A stretch of 64,000 bases of DNA. It comes from Ovis canadensis (Eukaryota > Chordata > Mammalia > Artiodactyla > Bovidae). Numbering within the stretch: the stretch's first letter is position 1; each line of letters begins with the position of its first letter. Below the pieces are notes generated by a model, which searched no databases, had not been told where the DNA came from, and saw only the letters and a list, made by a program, of their open reading frames with translations. The stretch lies in NCBI RefSeq assembly GCF_042477335.2, contig NC_091262.1, forward strand, positions 18,051,001 to 18,115,000, given 5' to 3'. Positions 1-17,212 of this stretch are shown here, piece after piece. A program made the position numbers and the translations under genes.

Positions 1-736
1 AAAAGCCTCTTGATGAAAGTGAAAGAGGAGAGTGAAAAAGTTGGCTTAAAGCTCAACATTCAGAAAACAAAGATCATGGCATCTGGTCCCATCACTTCAC
101 GGGAAATAGATAGGGAAATAGTGGAAACAGTGTCAGACTTTATTTTTGGGGGCTCCAAAATCACTACAGATGGTGACTGCAGCCATGAAATTAAAAGACA
201 TTTACTCCTTGGAAGGAAAGTTATGACAAACCTAGATAGCATATTCAAAAGCAGAGATATTACTTTGCCGACTAAGGTCCGTCTAGTCAAGGCTATGGTT
301 TCTCTAGTAGTCATGTATGGATGTGAGAGTTGGACTGTGAAGAAAGCTGACCACCGAAGAATTGATGCTTTTGAACTGTGATGTTGGAGAAGACTCTTGA
401 GAATCCCTTGGACTGCAAGGAGATCCAACCAGTCCATTCTGAAGGAGATCAGCCCTGGGATTTCTTTGGAAGGAATGATGCTAAAACTGAAACTCCAGTA
501 CTTTGGCCACCTCATGCGAAGAGTTGACTCATTGGAAAAGACTCTGATGCTGGAGGGATTGGGGGCAGGAGGAGAAGGGGACAACAGAGGATGAGATGCC
601 TGGGTGGCATCACCGACTCGATGGACGTGAGTTTGAGTGAACTCTGGGAGTTGGTGATGGACAGGGAGGCCTGGCGTGCTGCGATTCATGGGGTCGCCAA
701 GAGTCGGACATGACTGAGCTACTGAACTGAACTGAG
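1..736 (+). mobile_element. BovB LINE, 3' part (left end cut by window)
   Basis: Matches the BovB reverse-transcriptase C-terminal region (KVKEESEKVGLKLNIQKTKI, then [13 protein letters not shown]) and the BovB 3' end with its ACTGAACTGAACTGA tail at about 719-736. BovB is an RTE-clade retrotransposon abundant in ruminants. The frame is broken by a stop at about 379-381, so no protein is expected. Confidence 0.93.
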
Positions 737-945
737 AAGAGACAGAGAGCTCAATCCTCTCTCTTACATGAGGACACGATGAAAAGGTGGCATCTACAAC
801 CAGGAGGTGGGTCCTTGCCGAGAACAGAACCTGCCAGCACCTCCTCCTGGACTTCCTGGCCCCTGGAGTGAGAAAGAAATGTCTGCTATTTAAGGCACCC
901 AGGCTTTGGCAACTTTATAGCAGCCTGAGCCATCTAAAGTAGTAG

Positions 946-1146
946 AAGCGTTAGCCGCTCAGTAGTTTCCAACTCTTTGCAGCCCCATGGACTGTAGCCT
1001 GCCGGGCTCCTCTGTCCATGGAATTCTCCAGGCAAGAATACTGGAGTGGGTTGCCATTACCTTTTCTAGGGGATCTTCCTGACCCAGGTATCAAACCCAG
1101 GTCTCCTGCATTGCAGGCAGATTCTTTATCATCTGAGCCAGCTGGC
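946..1146 (-). mobile_element. Bov-tA SINE
   Basis: Reverse-strand Bov-tA: GACTGTAGCCTGCCGGGCTC, CCAGGCAAGAATACTGGAGT and the tRNA-like part with TCTCCTGCATTGCAGGCAGA. It is a dead, diverged copy. Confidence 0.92.
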
Positions 1147-1159
1147 CCAGTAGGACCTC

Positions 1160-2060
1160 AGGCTACTTCAAAATGAGGAACTACCATGCAACCATTAATA
1201 CTGATTACATGGAAAACTAAGTAAAAAAAAAAAAAAATTTACTTATATGATATTAAGCTAAAAGAGCAGAGTATGGAGCACACAGGAAAAAATGGGAAAA
1301 TATATAACACAGAAAACAGGTTGGAATCATTTGAACATACACAGTGAAACTGAAACAGTTTATTCCAGGTTTGCAGATGATGTCTTATTAAAATGCTTGG
1401 GGGGAAAAGGGAGATTTCTAATGAGCACAGGCTATTATTTTTGTTTATAAAAATTTAATCTGTGTTTTCCAAAATCTTTTCCTCTTTCTCATCAAGTTTG
1501 TACTGATTTTGTAATTAAGAAAAGGAAAATAATAACAAAGATAAAATGGATCCAACCCAAAGTTAACTCCTTTCAGATTTATTGAACTAGTTCTTTGATG
1601 GTATTATTTAAACTAAAGCAGCTCTTGGGTACACCATGTCCTGACACAGTTGCCCTGGGAATAAAGAAAATAAGAACATTTTCTGGGACAATAATTGGCA
1701 AAGGTGTCACGGACTTTAAAAGAAAAAATAAAATGATCTGTGATAACATTTGGTAGATCAGTAATTGTTACAGATTATTAGGAACTGCCAGATGCTATAA
1801 GAAATACTCTACCTACATCCACCTTCCTCCAAACACTCATGCAACACAGGGGTTCTTACCACCACTTTTCACCAGGTGACCAGTGCTCTGAGTGATTAGA
1901 TAAAGCGCCTCCACCCAGCTTCTAAGAGCAGATAGGCCCTGTCATCAAAGTCCGACTCCTCACTTCACAGGCTGAGTGCACCCAACCAAACGTGGGGCAA
2001 TTGTTCAGAACACAATGTGCCGGGGAAACATGTGGGAACTAAAAGGTGAGATAATTGTCC
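1160..2060. other. LRRK1 intron sequence, no gene seen
   Basis: AT-rich sequence with an A-run at 1225-1238. I recognise no coding exon, RNA gene or named repeat here; old unrecognised repeats are possible. Confidence 0.5.
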
Positions 2061-2062
2061 TG

Positions 2063-3603
2063 TTGTTATTCTTGAGTCACTCAGTTGTGTCAGACTCTTT
2101 GTGACTTCATGGACTGCAGCACACCAGGGTTCCCTGTCCTCCAGTATCTCCCCGAGTTTGCTGAAACTCATGTCCACAGAGTCAGTGATACCATCCAACC
2201 ATGTCATCCTCTGTTGCCCCCTTCTCCTGCCCTCAGTCTTTCCCAGCATCAGGGTCTTTTCCAATGAGTCAGCTCTTCATATCAGCTGGCCAAAGTGTTG
2301 GTGCTTCAGCATCAGTCCTTCCAATGAACATTCAGGACTGATTTCCTTAAGGATTGATTGGTTTGATCTCTTTGTTGTTCAAGGGACTTTCAAGACTCTT
2401 CTCCAACACCACAATTTGAAAGCATCAGTTTTTTGGCACTCAGCCTTCTTCACAGTCCAACTCTCACATCCATACATGACTACTGGAAAAGCCATAGCTT
2501 TGACCAAATGGACCACTGTCGACAAAGTGATGTCTCTGCTTTTTAATACGCTGTCTAGGTGTCTCATAACTTTACTTCCAAGGAATAAGCATCTTTTAAT
2601 TTCATGGCTGCAGTCACCATCCACAGTGATTTTGGAGCCAAAGAAAATAAAATCTACCACTGTTTTCATTTTTTCCCCATCTAATTGCCATGAAGTGATA
2701 GGACCGGATGCCCTGATCTTCATTCTTTGAATGCTGATATTTAATCCAGTTTTTTCATTCTCCTCTTTCATCTTCATCAAGAAACTCTTTAGTTCCGCTT
2801 CGCTTTCTGTCATTAGGGTGGGATCATCTGCATATCCGAGGCCGTTGATATTTCCCCTGACTATCTTGATTCCAGCTTGTGATTCATCCATCCTGGTATT
2901 TGCATGATACACTCCACATAGAAGTTAAATAAACAGGGTGACAACATATAGCCTTGATGAACTCCTTTTTCAATTTTGAACCAGTCCATTGTCCCATGTC
3001 CAGTTCTAAGTGTTGTTCCTTGGCCTGCATACAAGTTTCTCAGGAGACAGGTAAGGTTGTCTGGCATTCCCATCTCTTTAAGAATTTTCCACAGTTTGTC
3101 ATGATCCACACAGTTAATGGCTTTGGTGTAGTCAGTGAAGCAGAAGTAGATTTGTTCTGAAATTCCTTTGTTTTCTTCATGAGCCAATGAATGCTGGCAA
3201 TTTGATCTCTGGTTCCTCTGCCTTTTCTAAGCTCAGCTTCTACATCTGAGAGTTCTCTGCTCATGTATAGCTGAAGCCTAGCTTGAAGAATTTTGTGCAT
3301 TACCTTGCTAGTGTGTTAAATGAGCTCAATTGTAAGGTAGTTTGAACATTCTTTGACATTGCCCTTCTTTGGGATTGGAATGAAAACACATTTTCCAGTC
3401 CTGTGGCCACTGCTGGATTTTCCAAATTTGCTGACATACTGAACACAGGCCTTTAACAGCATCATCTTTTAAGATTTTAAATAGTGGAGCTAGAATTCCA
3501 TCACCTCCATTAGCTTTGTTTGTAGTAATGCCTCCTAAGGCCCACTTGACTTTATACTCCAGGATGTCTGGCTGCATGTGAGTGACCATACCATCATGGA
3601 TTG
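2063..3603 (-). mobile_element. BovB LINE, copy A of a head-to-tail pair
   Basis: A minus-strand BovB. Its 3' end is at the left (GTCACTCAGTTGTGTCAGAC) and the RT region runs right to the segment encoding SITMNKASGGDG-like sequence. The RT YADD motif is altered to YADDP in the region 2820-2835, and there are several frame breaks. The 5' truncated end abuts the 3' end of copy B at about 3603 with no spacer. Confidence 0.92.
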
Positions 3604-5740
3604 TTGTTTTTCAGTCAATCAGTCGTGTCTGACTCTTTTCGACCCCATGAACTGCAGCATGCCAGGCTTCCCTCCTTCACCATCTCCCAGAGCTTGCTCA
3701 CTCTCATGTCCATCAAGTCAGTAATGACGTCCAACCATCTCATCCTCTGTCCTCCCCTTCCTCTACTTCCTTCAATCTTTCCCAGCATCAGGGTCCTTTC
3801 TAATGACTCACCTCTTCATATCAGGTGGCCAGGTATTGGAGCTTCAGCTTTAGCATCAGTCCTTCCAATGAATATTCAGGACTGATTTCCTTTAGGATTG
3901 ACTGGTTTGACCTCCTTGCTGTCTAGGGGGCTCTCAAGAGTCTTCTCCAACACCACAGTTTGAATTTTGGTGCTCAGCCTTTTGTGACCCAATTCTCACA
4001 TCCACACATGACTACTGGAAAAACTGTAGGTCTGACTATATGGACCTTTGTCAGAAAAGTAACGTCTCTGATTTTTTAATATGCCTTCTAGGTTTGTCAT
4101 AACTTTTCATCCAAGGAGCAAGGGTCTTTTAATTTCATGGCTGCAATCACCATCTGCAGTGGTTTTGGAGCCAAACGAAATAAAATCTCACTGTTTCCAG
4201 TGCTTTCGCATCTATTTGCCATGAAGTGATGGGATCGGACGCCATGATCTTAGTTTTTTGAATGTTGAGTTTTAAGCCAGCTTTTTCACTCTCCTCTTTC
4301 ACTTCTATCAAGAGGATCTTTAGTTCCTCTTCGCCTTCTGCCATAAGGGTGGTGTTTTCTGCATATCTGAGGTTATTGATATTTCTCCTGGCAATCTTGA
4401 TTCCAGTTTGTGCTTCATCCAGCCTGGCATTTTGCATGATGTACTCTGCATATAAGTTAAATAAGTAGGGTCACAGTATATAGCCTTGATGCACTCCTTT
4501 CCCAGTTTTGAACCACTCCATTGTTTCATGTCTGGTTCTAAATGCTGCTTCTTGACATGCATATGTGTTTCTCAGGAGGCAGATCAGGTGGTCTGATAAT
4601 CCCATCTCTTTCAGAATTTTCCCCAGTTTGTTGTGATCCACACAGTCAAAGGCTTTGGCATAGTCAACAAAGCAGAAGTAGATATTTTTCTGGAACTCTC
4701 TTGCTTTTTCTATGATCCAGTGGAGATTGGCAATTTGGTGTCTGGTTCCTCTACCCTTTCTAAATCCAGCTTGAACATCTGGAAGATCTCGATTCACATA
4801 CATTTGAAGCCTCATTTGGAGAATTTTGAGCATTACTTTGCTAGCATGTGAGATGAGTGCAATAGTGCAGTAGTTTGAGCATTCTTTGGCATTGCCTTTC
4901 TTTGGGATTGGAATGAATGCTGACCTTTTCCAGTCCTGTGGCCACTGCTGAGTTTACAAATTGGCTGGCATATTGAGTACAGATTTGAAATAGCTCAGCT
5001 GGAATTCCATCACCTCCACTAGCTTTGTTCATAGTGATGCTTCCTAAGGCCCACTTGACTTCACATTCCAGGATATCTGGCTCTAGATGAGCGATCACAC
5101 CATCGTGGTTATCTGGGTCATTAACTCTTCTTTATATTTTCTGCATCTGTTAGGCCCATACCATTTCTGTCCTTACTGTACCCATCTTTGCATGAAATGT
5201 TCTCTTGATATCTCTAATTTTCTTGAAGAGATCTCTAGTCTTTCTCATTCTATTTTTTTCCTTTATTTCTTCACATTGTTCACTTAGGAAGGCTTTCTTA
5301 TCTCTCCTTGCTAGTCTTTGGAACTCTGTATTCAGATAGGTATATCTTTCATTCTCTCCTTTGCCTTTTGCTTTTCTTCTTTCCTCAGCTATTTGTAATT
5401 CTTCTTCAAACAAGCACTTTGCCTTTTTGCATTTCTTTTTCTTGGAGATGGCTTTGATCACCGCCTCCTGTACAATGTTACAAACCTCCGTCTATCAGAT
5501 CTAATCCCTTGAATCTATTTGTCACTTCCACTGTATAATTGTGAGGGATTTGATTTAGATCATACCTGAATAGCCTAGTGGTTTTCCTTACTTTCTTCCA
5601 TTTAAGTCTGAATTTGGTAATTCAGGTCATTACAATCTTTTTTTGTGTAGTTCTTCCGTGTATTCTTGCCACCTCTTCTTAATCTCTTCTTCTTCTGTTA
5701 GATCCTTACCATTTCTGTCCTTTATTGTGATTCTGTCTTA
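3604..5740 (-). mobile_element. BovB LINE, copy B of the head-to-tail pair
   Basis: A minus-strand BovB from its 3' end at 3604 (TTTTCAGTCAATCAGTCGTG) through RT and the linker (frame fragment KKKKCKKAKCLFEEELQIAE). The last roughly 100 bp (5645-5740) repeat an internal segment already present near 5140-5180, indicating a small rearrangement at the 5' end. In the RT core YADD is replaced by YAEN (about 4345-4365), so the copy is inactive as well as frame-broken. Confidence 0.92.
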
Positions 5741-6027
5741 TTAGATGAAAAACCAGAGAGGAAATGGAAACCAATTCAGCAACGAATTCAGCAGCAGTTG
5801 AAAAGAGATGCAGAAATACAGAGCTACAAAGATGAATTTTTTCCAACATTGAGGTCCTCTTCTGAAAATTTATTGCTCACTCATTTTATAAATACTTAAT
5901 ACCTACAATGTGCTGAGCTAGAGCCTGGGGACACACATTGATGAGACAGGTTGGAAAAGCTAGAGTGTGGAGCTGTATTCTTTCCAGATTTTACTTAAAA
6001 AAAAAAAAATTGAAGTATGGTTGAAAT

Positions 6028-6221
6028 GGGTTTCCCTGGTGGCTCAGACAGTAAAGAATCCACCTGCGATGCAGGAGACCTGGGTTCGATCAGTGGGTTG
6101 GGACGATCCCCTGGAGAAGGGCATGGCCACTCACTCCAGTATTCTTACCTGGAGAATCCCCATGAACAGAGGAGTCTATGGGGTTACAAATAGCTGGACA
6201 CAACTGAGTGACTAAGCACAG
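6028..6221 (+). mobile_element. Bov-tA SINE
   Basis: Forward Bov-tA with TTTCCCTGGTGGCTCAGACA at its start, the tRNA-like B-box region GGTTCGATC, and end CTGGACACAACTGAGTGACT. It lies directly beside a BovB fragment on its right. Confidence 0.93.
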
Positions 6222-6675
6222 AATTTTGCATAGAATTTAAATAAGCAGGATGACAACATACAGCCTTGTCATACTCCTTTCCCAATTTGGAACCAGTCCA
6301 TTCTTCCATGTCCACTTCTGACTGCTGCTTCTTGACCTGCATACAGGTTTCTCAGAAGGCAGGTAAGGTTATCTGGTATTCCCATCTCTTTAAGAATTTT
6401 CTACAGTTTTTGTGATCCACACAGTTAAAGGCTTTAGCTTAGTCAATGAAGCAGATGTTTTTTTTCTGGAACTCCCTTGCTTTTTCTATGATCCAACAGA
6501 TACTAGCAATTTGATCTCTGGTTCCTCTGCCTTTTCTAAAGCCAGCTTGTACATCTAGAAACTCTTGGTTCATGTACTGCTGAAGCCTAGCTTGAAGGAT
6601 TTTGAACATTACTTTGCTGGTATATGAAATGAGTACAATTATGTGGTAGTTTGAACATTCTTTGGGATTGCCCTA
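6222..6675 (-). mobile_element. BovB LINE fragment (RT region)
   Basis: A minus-strand BovB piece that covers the RT segment from the Phe-Asn-Phe-Tyr/Ala-Glu-Tyr region to the Thr-Ile-Ala-Leu-Ile-Ser region. Both ends are truncated. It duplicates part of the neighbouring copy B, so it is a separate insertion or a rearranged piece. Confidence 0.85.
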
Positions 6676-6935
6676 CTTTGCTAGAGGGAATGCAAAATGG
6701 TGCAGCCTCCATGGAGGGAAATTACCAATACCTAGCAAAATTACATCTGCATTTGCACTCTGTATTTTAGAAATTTATGCAAAAGATATGAGGCAAAAAT
6801 ACAAAATCATGTCTAGTATTGTATTGCTATTGCAGGGGAAAAAATCTCGGTGTCCATCTATAGAGAACTAGCTACAGAAACTATGGAACATCCATACAAC
6901 AGAGTCCTACGAAGCAGTAAGGACAGAGAAAGAGT
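6676..6935 (+). mobile_element. Old L1 LINE 3' fragment
   Basis: Typical L1 ORF2 3' sequence (GGGAATGCAAAATGGTGCAG ... GGAACATCCATACAACAGAG). It is diverged and has no open frame. Confidence 0.75.
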
Positions 6936-6939
6936 TCTC

Positions 6940-7780
6940 TATACTGGGGGGTCATCTCCTATTGCTCTGTGATTCTCAGGGCAGTTCCCATTATTTCTCT
7001 CCGGGGTAGGGTGCAGGACATGCCAGCCTCCAGTGACCCTATGTGTTGGGTCTGCTCACCCCATCCTAGAGCTGGGAAGGCAGACTAGCTCAGCAGAGGG
7101 CAAGTGAGGAATCTGAATTATGCCCCCAAGAGGCAGCTCGGCACAGTGCAGCAGAAGGAAGCACAGCACTTGTGCTTGGCTTGAGTCCGACCAGAAAGCG
7201 CTACTGGTTCCCGGAATAGGGAGAGGCCCCTCCCTTCATCCCAGCCCCTGTGCCCGCCTAGGGGTCACTGCCAAGGATTCTCCTCATGCCCACCTGCAGT
7301 CTCAGTGCACCCAGAAGTACTGATGTTGGGGAGAGAAGCTGCAAGCAGGTGTCCTGCTTCCATCTCCCCATCCTCCTAGGTAGCATCTGGAAAGCCTTAC
7401 TGGTGCAGGGCAGGCAGGGCAGGGTGCTGCGGTGTCTGCACCGGAAAGGGCAGAAGCAGGGCAGGCAGACGGATACAGACTCTCACCAAGACAAGACAAG
7501 CTGACTCTGGGGGAAATGCCTGGGAGGTCTCTTGAGAGTACAAGATTAGAGACTGAGGACAGAAGCTGCATTTTGTGAACTTCTGGGAAAGATCTGGGCA
7601 AAGGAGTTCAGAGGTTTGGCCGTGTACTTTAAACGAAATTCCTTGTGGATGTTCTTTCAAAAAACTTAAGTAAAGATATAAGCTGCTTTATGATTTTGAG
7701 ATTCCAGGCTGGAGTTTCCTTGGAATATAGAGGCCATGAGTGATTTCCCCGGATCTCACGTAAATATTCATTTCTCTTCT
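6940..7780. other. LRRK1 intron sequence, no gene seen
   Basis: GC-moderate, apparently single-copy sequence. Short open frames on both strands overlap each other and show no family resemblance or splice structure. Confidence 0.5.
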
Positions 7781-7784
7781 TCTT

Positions 7785-9104
7785 CCTTTTTAAGAAATGA
7801 ATTATACTACGATTATGTTCTGCAACTTGCTTCTCTCACTTGGAAGTTCTGGGTTGGTACTCGGAGACCCAGCACAGCTGTTGCCATGGCAGCCCTTTGT
7901 CTTCACTGACGGACATTTAGGGCATGTCTAGTTTTGTGTAACCTCCTCCACTGCCGCACTGAATAGCCTTATGTGTGCATTTCTCACACATAACCTGAAC
8001 TGTCTCCCCAGGGTAAATGCCTAGCAGTAGAAGAAGCAGAGGACATAGTAGGCCTTGATTTTTATAAAGATTACCAATTTGCTTTTCCAAAAGTTGCATC
8101 AATTATGTCCTTACTTATCAACCCAATATTAGTTTAAAATAAAATATGAAAAGCAGAGCAAAACTTTTATCTTTGCTGTCTTAAATAATATCAAACTTCC
8201 TGATTGTTTGCAATCTGCAAAGCAAAATAACATATCTCAAAACTGGTTTTGGCTTCAATTTCTTTTCATATGAATGGCATTCAATATATTTTCACATTGA
8301 TCCATCATTTCTTTTTCAGTGAATTAATAAATTCTCTAAATCTCCTCTTTGGTTCGTTTGAAATTGGGCTATTCTTTCTATCACTGATTTACCAGTGCTC
8401 TTTGCAGTATATGTTGAAAACAGTTTTGACCTGTTTGTTGGTTGTCACTTCTATTTCTGCAGAATAGTTTTAATTGTTATGTAATTATTTTATTAATTTT
8501 CTCCTTTATGGTATCCGGGTTCTGTACCATGCTTAGGAAAAAGTCCCTCCTCACTTCCAAATTATATTATCATTTTCCTAGAGTTTTACTGGTATTCATT
8601 TCTATGTTTAAACATTTGATTCATCTGACACTGATTTTGGTGTGGAAGTGAGGAAGTAATATGTTATTTTTATCCTATTATCAAGCAAACTTTCTTTTCT
8701 GGACAAATTTGAAATCCTAAATAGTAAAGCAAAACTAATGTACATTTGGCCTATTTGTTGAGTTGTGGCTCTAACCCATTGCTTTTCTTGTCCTTTCTCT
8801 CTCTAGTCTCCAACACATTTCATCACTATGGCTTTGTAATAATTCTAACATTTGGTGGAACTCTTTCTCTCAACTGATCTCCTTCTCATTTGAATTTTCT
8901 TGGCTAGTCTCATGTTTATTTTTCTACATAGAATTTACTTCTCTCTTTATGTTCTAAAAGAATCTTGTTTGTATTTTAACTGCAATTGCACTGAGTTATA
9001 AAATCAACATGTAGAGAACCAATATATTTACAATGTTGTCTCTCTATATAAGAGGATGATACGTCATTTTTTAATACTGAAGTACGTTGACTTCCCTCAT
9101 ATAG
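7785..9104 (-). mobile_element. Old L1 LINE fragments
   Basis: AT-rich sequence resembling reversed L1 ORF2/3' UTR, for example TTTCTATGTTTAAACATTTG near 8600 and GACGGACATTTAGGGCATGT near 7910. It is strongly diverged and probably more than one fragment; boundaries are approximate. Confidence 0.5.
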
Positions 9105-9105
9105 T

Positions 9106-9309
9106 TGGACTTCCCTTGAAGCTCAGTTGGTAAAGAATCTGCCTGCAGTGCAGGAGACCTGGGTTCGATCCCTGGGTTGGGAAGATCCCCTGGAGAAAGA
9201 AATGGCAACCCACTCCAGTATTCTTGCCTGGAGAATCCCATGGACAGAGGAGCCTGGCGGGCTACAGTCCATGGGGTCGCAAGAGTAGGACATGACTTAG
9301 TGACTAAAG
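9106..9309 (+). mobile_element. Bov-tA SINE followed by (GA)n
   Basis: A well-preserved forward Bov-tA (GACTTCCCTTGAAGCTCAGT ... GACATGACTTAGTGACTAAA). An AG dinucleotide run at 9307-9327 forms its 3' tail, a common site of microsatellite birth. Confidence 0.94.
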
Positions 9310-9329
9310 AGAGAGAGAGAGAGAGAGTT

Positions 9330-9757
9330 GACTTACAGTATTACAGTAGCATCAAGTGTACAATATAGCGGTTTGATACTTTTATATTCTCTAAAGTTAT
9401 TAAAAATATGTTATATTCCCTGTGCTATATATTATATCCTTGTACCTTATTTATTTTATACCTAGTAGTTTGCACTTCTTCCTTCCCTTCCTTGATCTTA
9501 TCTCTTTCCCTGTCTCTTTTCCCTCTGGTAACCACTAGCTTGTTCTCTATAGCTATGAGTCTCTTTCTGTCTTTTTATATTCACATGTTTGTTTTCTTTT
9601 TTAAGACTCTACATATAAGTGAAAACATGGTTTCTGTCTTTCTCTGTTAGATGTATTTCACTTAGCATAATACCCTTCGGGTCCATCCATGTGGTTATAA
9701 AGAGCAAATTTTCACTATTTATTATAGTTGAGTAATATTCATTGTGTGTGTGTACAT
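9330..9757 (-). mobile_element. L1 LINE 3' end fragment
   Basis: Reversed L1 3' region: CCTCTGGTAACCACTAGCTT, then a CATATAAGTGAAAACATGG-type segment and CACTTAGCATAATACCC. It adjoins the 3' end of the large BovB copy on the right. Confidence 0.75.
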
Positions 9758-11065
9758 ATGTTGTTGTTATTCAGTTGCTAGGTCATGTCCAACTCTCTGT
9801 GACCCCATGGACTGCAGCATGTCAGAGTTCCCTGTCCTCCAGTATCTCCCTGAGTTTACTAAAACTCATGTCCATTGAGTCAGTGATACCATCCAACCAT
9901 GTCATCCTCTGTTGCCTCCTTCTCCTCCTGTCCTCAGTCTTTCCCAGCATCAGGGTCTTTTCCAATGAGCTGGCTCTTCAAATCAGGTGGCCAAAGTATT
10001 GGAGCTTCAGCATCAGTCCTTCCAATGAATATTCAGGGTTGATTTCCTTTAGGATTGACTGGTTTGATTTTCTTGCTGTCCAAGGGACTCTCAAGAGTCT
10101 TATCCAGCACTGCCGTTTGAAAGCATCAGTTCTTCAGTGCCCAGCCTTCTTTACGGTCCAACTCTCACATTCATACATGAATACTGGAAAAACCATGGCT
10201 TTGACTATTGAGGACCTTTGTCAGTAAAAGTAATGTCTTTGCATTTAATATGGTTTGTCTAGGTTTTTCCTAGCTTTTCTTCCAAGGAGTAAGCATCATG
10301 GCTGAAGTCACTGTCCATAGTGATTTTGCAGCCCAAGAAAATAAAGTTTGTCACTGTTTCCATTTTTTCCCTATTTGCCATGAAGTGATGGGACCAGATG
10401 CCATGATTTTTGTTTCTTGAATGCTGAGTTTTAAGGTAGCTTTTTCACTCTCCTCTTTCACCCTTATCAAGAAGGTCTTTAGTTCCTCTTCACTTTCTAC
10501 CATCAAAGTGGTGTCATCTGCATATGATAGGTTGTTGATATTTCTCCCTCCAACCTTGATTCCAGCTTGTGGTTCATCCATCCTGGCATTTTGCATGATG
10601 TACTCTGCATAGAAGTTAAATAAACAGGGTGACAACATATAGCCTTGACGAACTCCTTTCCCAGTTTTGAACCAGTCTGTTTTTCCATGTGCAGTTCTAA
10701 GTATTGCTTCTTGTCCTGCATACAGGTTTCTCAGGAGACAGGTAAATTGGTCTGGTATTCTCATCTCTTTGAGAATTTTCCACGGTTTGTTATGATCTAC
10801 ACAATTAAAGGCTTTAGCATAGTCAGTGAAGCAGAAGTAGATGTTTTTCTGGAATTCCCTTCCTTTCCCTATGATCCAGCAGATGTAGGCAATTTGACCT
10901 CTGGTTCCTCTGCCTTTTCTAAATGCAGCTGGTACAACTGGAAATTCTTAACTCACATACTCCTAAAGCCCAGTTTGAAGGATTTTGAGCATAATCTTGC
11001 CAGAATGTGAAATGAATGCAATTGTATGGCAATTTGAACATTTTTTGGCATTGGCTTATTTGGGA

Positions 11066-11279
11066 TTAGGGCTCCCAACATGGCTTGGTGGTAAAAGAAT
11101 CTGCCTGGCAATGCAGGAGACACAGAGAAGCAGGTTTGATCCCTGGGTAGGGAAGATCCCCTGAAGTAGGAAATGGCAATCCACTGCAGTATTCTTGCCT
11201 AGAAAATTCCATGGACAGGAGAGTCTGGCAGGCTACAGTCTATGGGGTGGCAAAGAGTTAGACATGACTGAGCAAATGA
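11066..11279 (+). mobile_element. Bov-tA SINE inside the large BovB
   Basis: A forward Bov-tA with an 11-bp internal addition (ACACAGAGAAG) in the tRNA-like part. It is flanked by an imperfect duplication of BovB sequence: CATTTTTTGGCATTGG at about 11038-11053 and CATTCTTCGGTATTGG at about 11280-11295. Confidence 0.92.
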
Positions 11280-12160
11280 GCATTCTTCGGTATTGGAATG
11301 AAAACTGACCTTTTCCAATCCTGTGGTTCACTGCTGAGTTTTCCAAATTGACTGGCATGTTGAGTGAAGCACTTTAACAGCATTATTGTTTAGGATTTTA
11401 AATAGCTCAGCTGGAATTCCATCACCTCCACTAGCTTTGTTCATGGTAATGCTTCCTAAGGCCCACTTGACTTCACACTCTAGGACATCTGCTTCTGGGT
11501 GAGTGATCACACCATTGTAGTTATCTGGGTCATTAAGACCTTTTTTTGTACATTGTATTCTTGCCACCTCTTCTTAATATCTTCTGCTTCTGTTAGGTCC
11601 TTGCCATTTCTGAATTTTATTATGCCCATCTTCGCATGAAATGTCCCCTTGGCATTTCTAATTTTCTTGAAGAGATCTCTAGTCTTTTCCATTCTATTGT
11701 TTTCCTCTATTTCTTTGCGTTGTTCACTTAGGAAGAATCTCTCCTTCCTAGTCTCTAGAACTCTGCATTCAGTTGGGAATATCTTTCCCTTTATCATCTG
11801 CCTTTTTCTTTTCTCCCTTTCTCAGCTATTTGTAAGGCCTCCTCAGACAACCACTTTGCCTTCTTGCATTTATTCTCTTGAGGATGGCATTGGTCACTAC
11901 CTCGTGTACAATATTATGAAGCTCCAGCCATAGTTCTTCGGGCATTCTGTCTACCAGACCTAACCCTTTGAATTTATTCATCTCCTCCACTGTATTACCA
12001 TAAAGGATGTGATTTAGGTCATGCCTGAATGGTCTAGTGGCCTTCCCTGTGTTTGTGTGCTTAGTCACTCAGTCGTGTTCGACTATTTGTGACCCCGTGG
12101 ACTGTAGCATGCCAGGCTCCTCCATCCATGGGGGATCTCCAGGCAAGAATACTGGAGTGT

Positions 12161-16231
<4,071 letters not shown>

Positions 16232-17212
16232 AAGAATATTGGAGTGTATTGCCATACCCTCCTCCAGGGGATTTTCCCAACCTCAGGATTGAACCCAGGT
16301 CTCCCAAATTGCAGGTGGATTCTTTACTGTCTGAGCCACCAGGGAAACCCAGTGGTCTTCCCTACTTTTTTCAATTTGAGCCTGAATTTTTCTAGAAGAA
16401 GTCATAGTCTCAGTCACAGTCAGTTCCTGGTCTTGTTTTTATTGACTGTATAAAGCTTCTCCATCTTTAGCTAAAAGAATATAATCAGTCTGATTTTGGT
16501 GTTGACCATCTGGTGATGTCCATGTGTTGAGTCTTCTCTTGTGTTGTTGGAAGAGGGTGTTTGCTATGACCAGCGTGTCCTCTTGGCAAAGCTCTGTTAG
16601 CCTTTGCCCTCCTTCATTTTGTACACCAAAGCCAAACTTGCCTGTTAAATCCAGGTATCTCTTGACTTCCTACTTTTGCATTCCAGTCTCCTATGACGAA
16701 AAGGACATCTTTTTTTGTGTGTTAGTTCTAGAAGGTCTTGTAGGTCTTCATAGAACTGTTCAACTCCACCTTCTTCAGCGTTAGTGGTTGGGGCACAGGC
16801 TTGGATTACTGTGATGCTGAATGGTTTGCCTTGGAAACGAACAGAGATCATTCTGTCGCTTTTGAAGTTGCACCCAAAGACTGCATTTCAGACTCTTTAG
16901 TTGACTTTGAGGGCTACTCCATTTCTTCTAAGGGATTCTTGCCCACAGTAGTAGATATAATGGTCATCTGACTTAAATTCACACATTCCTGTCCATTTTA
17001 GTTCACTGATTCCTAAAATGTCGATGTTTACTCTTGCCATCTCCTGTTTGACCATGTCCAATTTACCTTGATTCATGGGCCTAACATTCCAGCTTCCTAT
17101 GTAATACTGTTCTTTACAGTATCAGATTTTACCTTCTCCACCAGACACATCCACAACTGTTGTCTCTTTTTGCCTTTTCATTTTGTTCATGGGGGTCTCA
17201 AGGCAAGAATAT

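Noticed and set aside
6028..6221. tRNA gene
   Set aside because: B-box-like GGTTCGATC motifs belong to tRNA-derived SINEs (Bov-tA, CHR); no cloverleaf with anticodon stem could be drawn.
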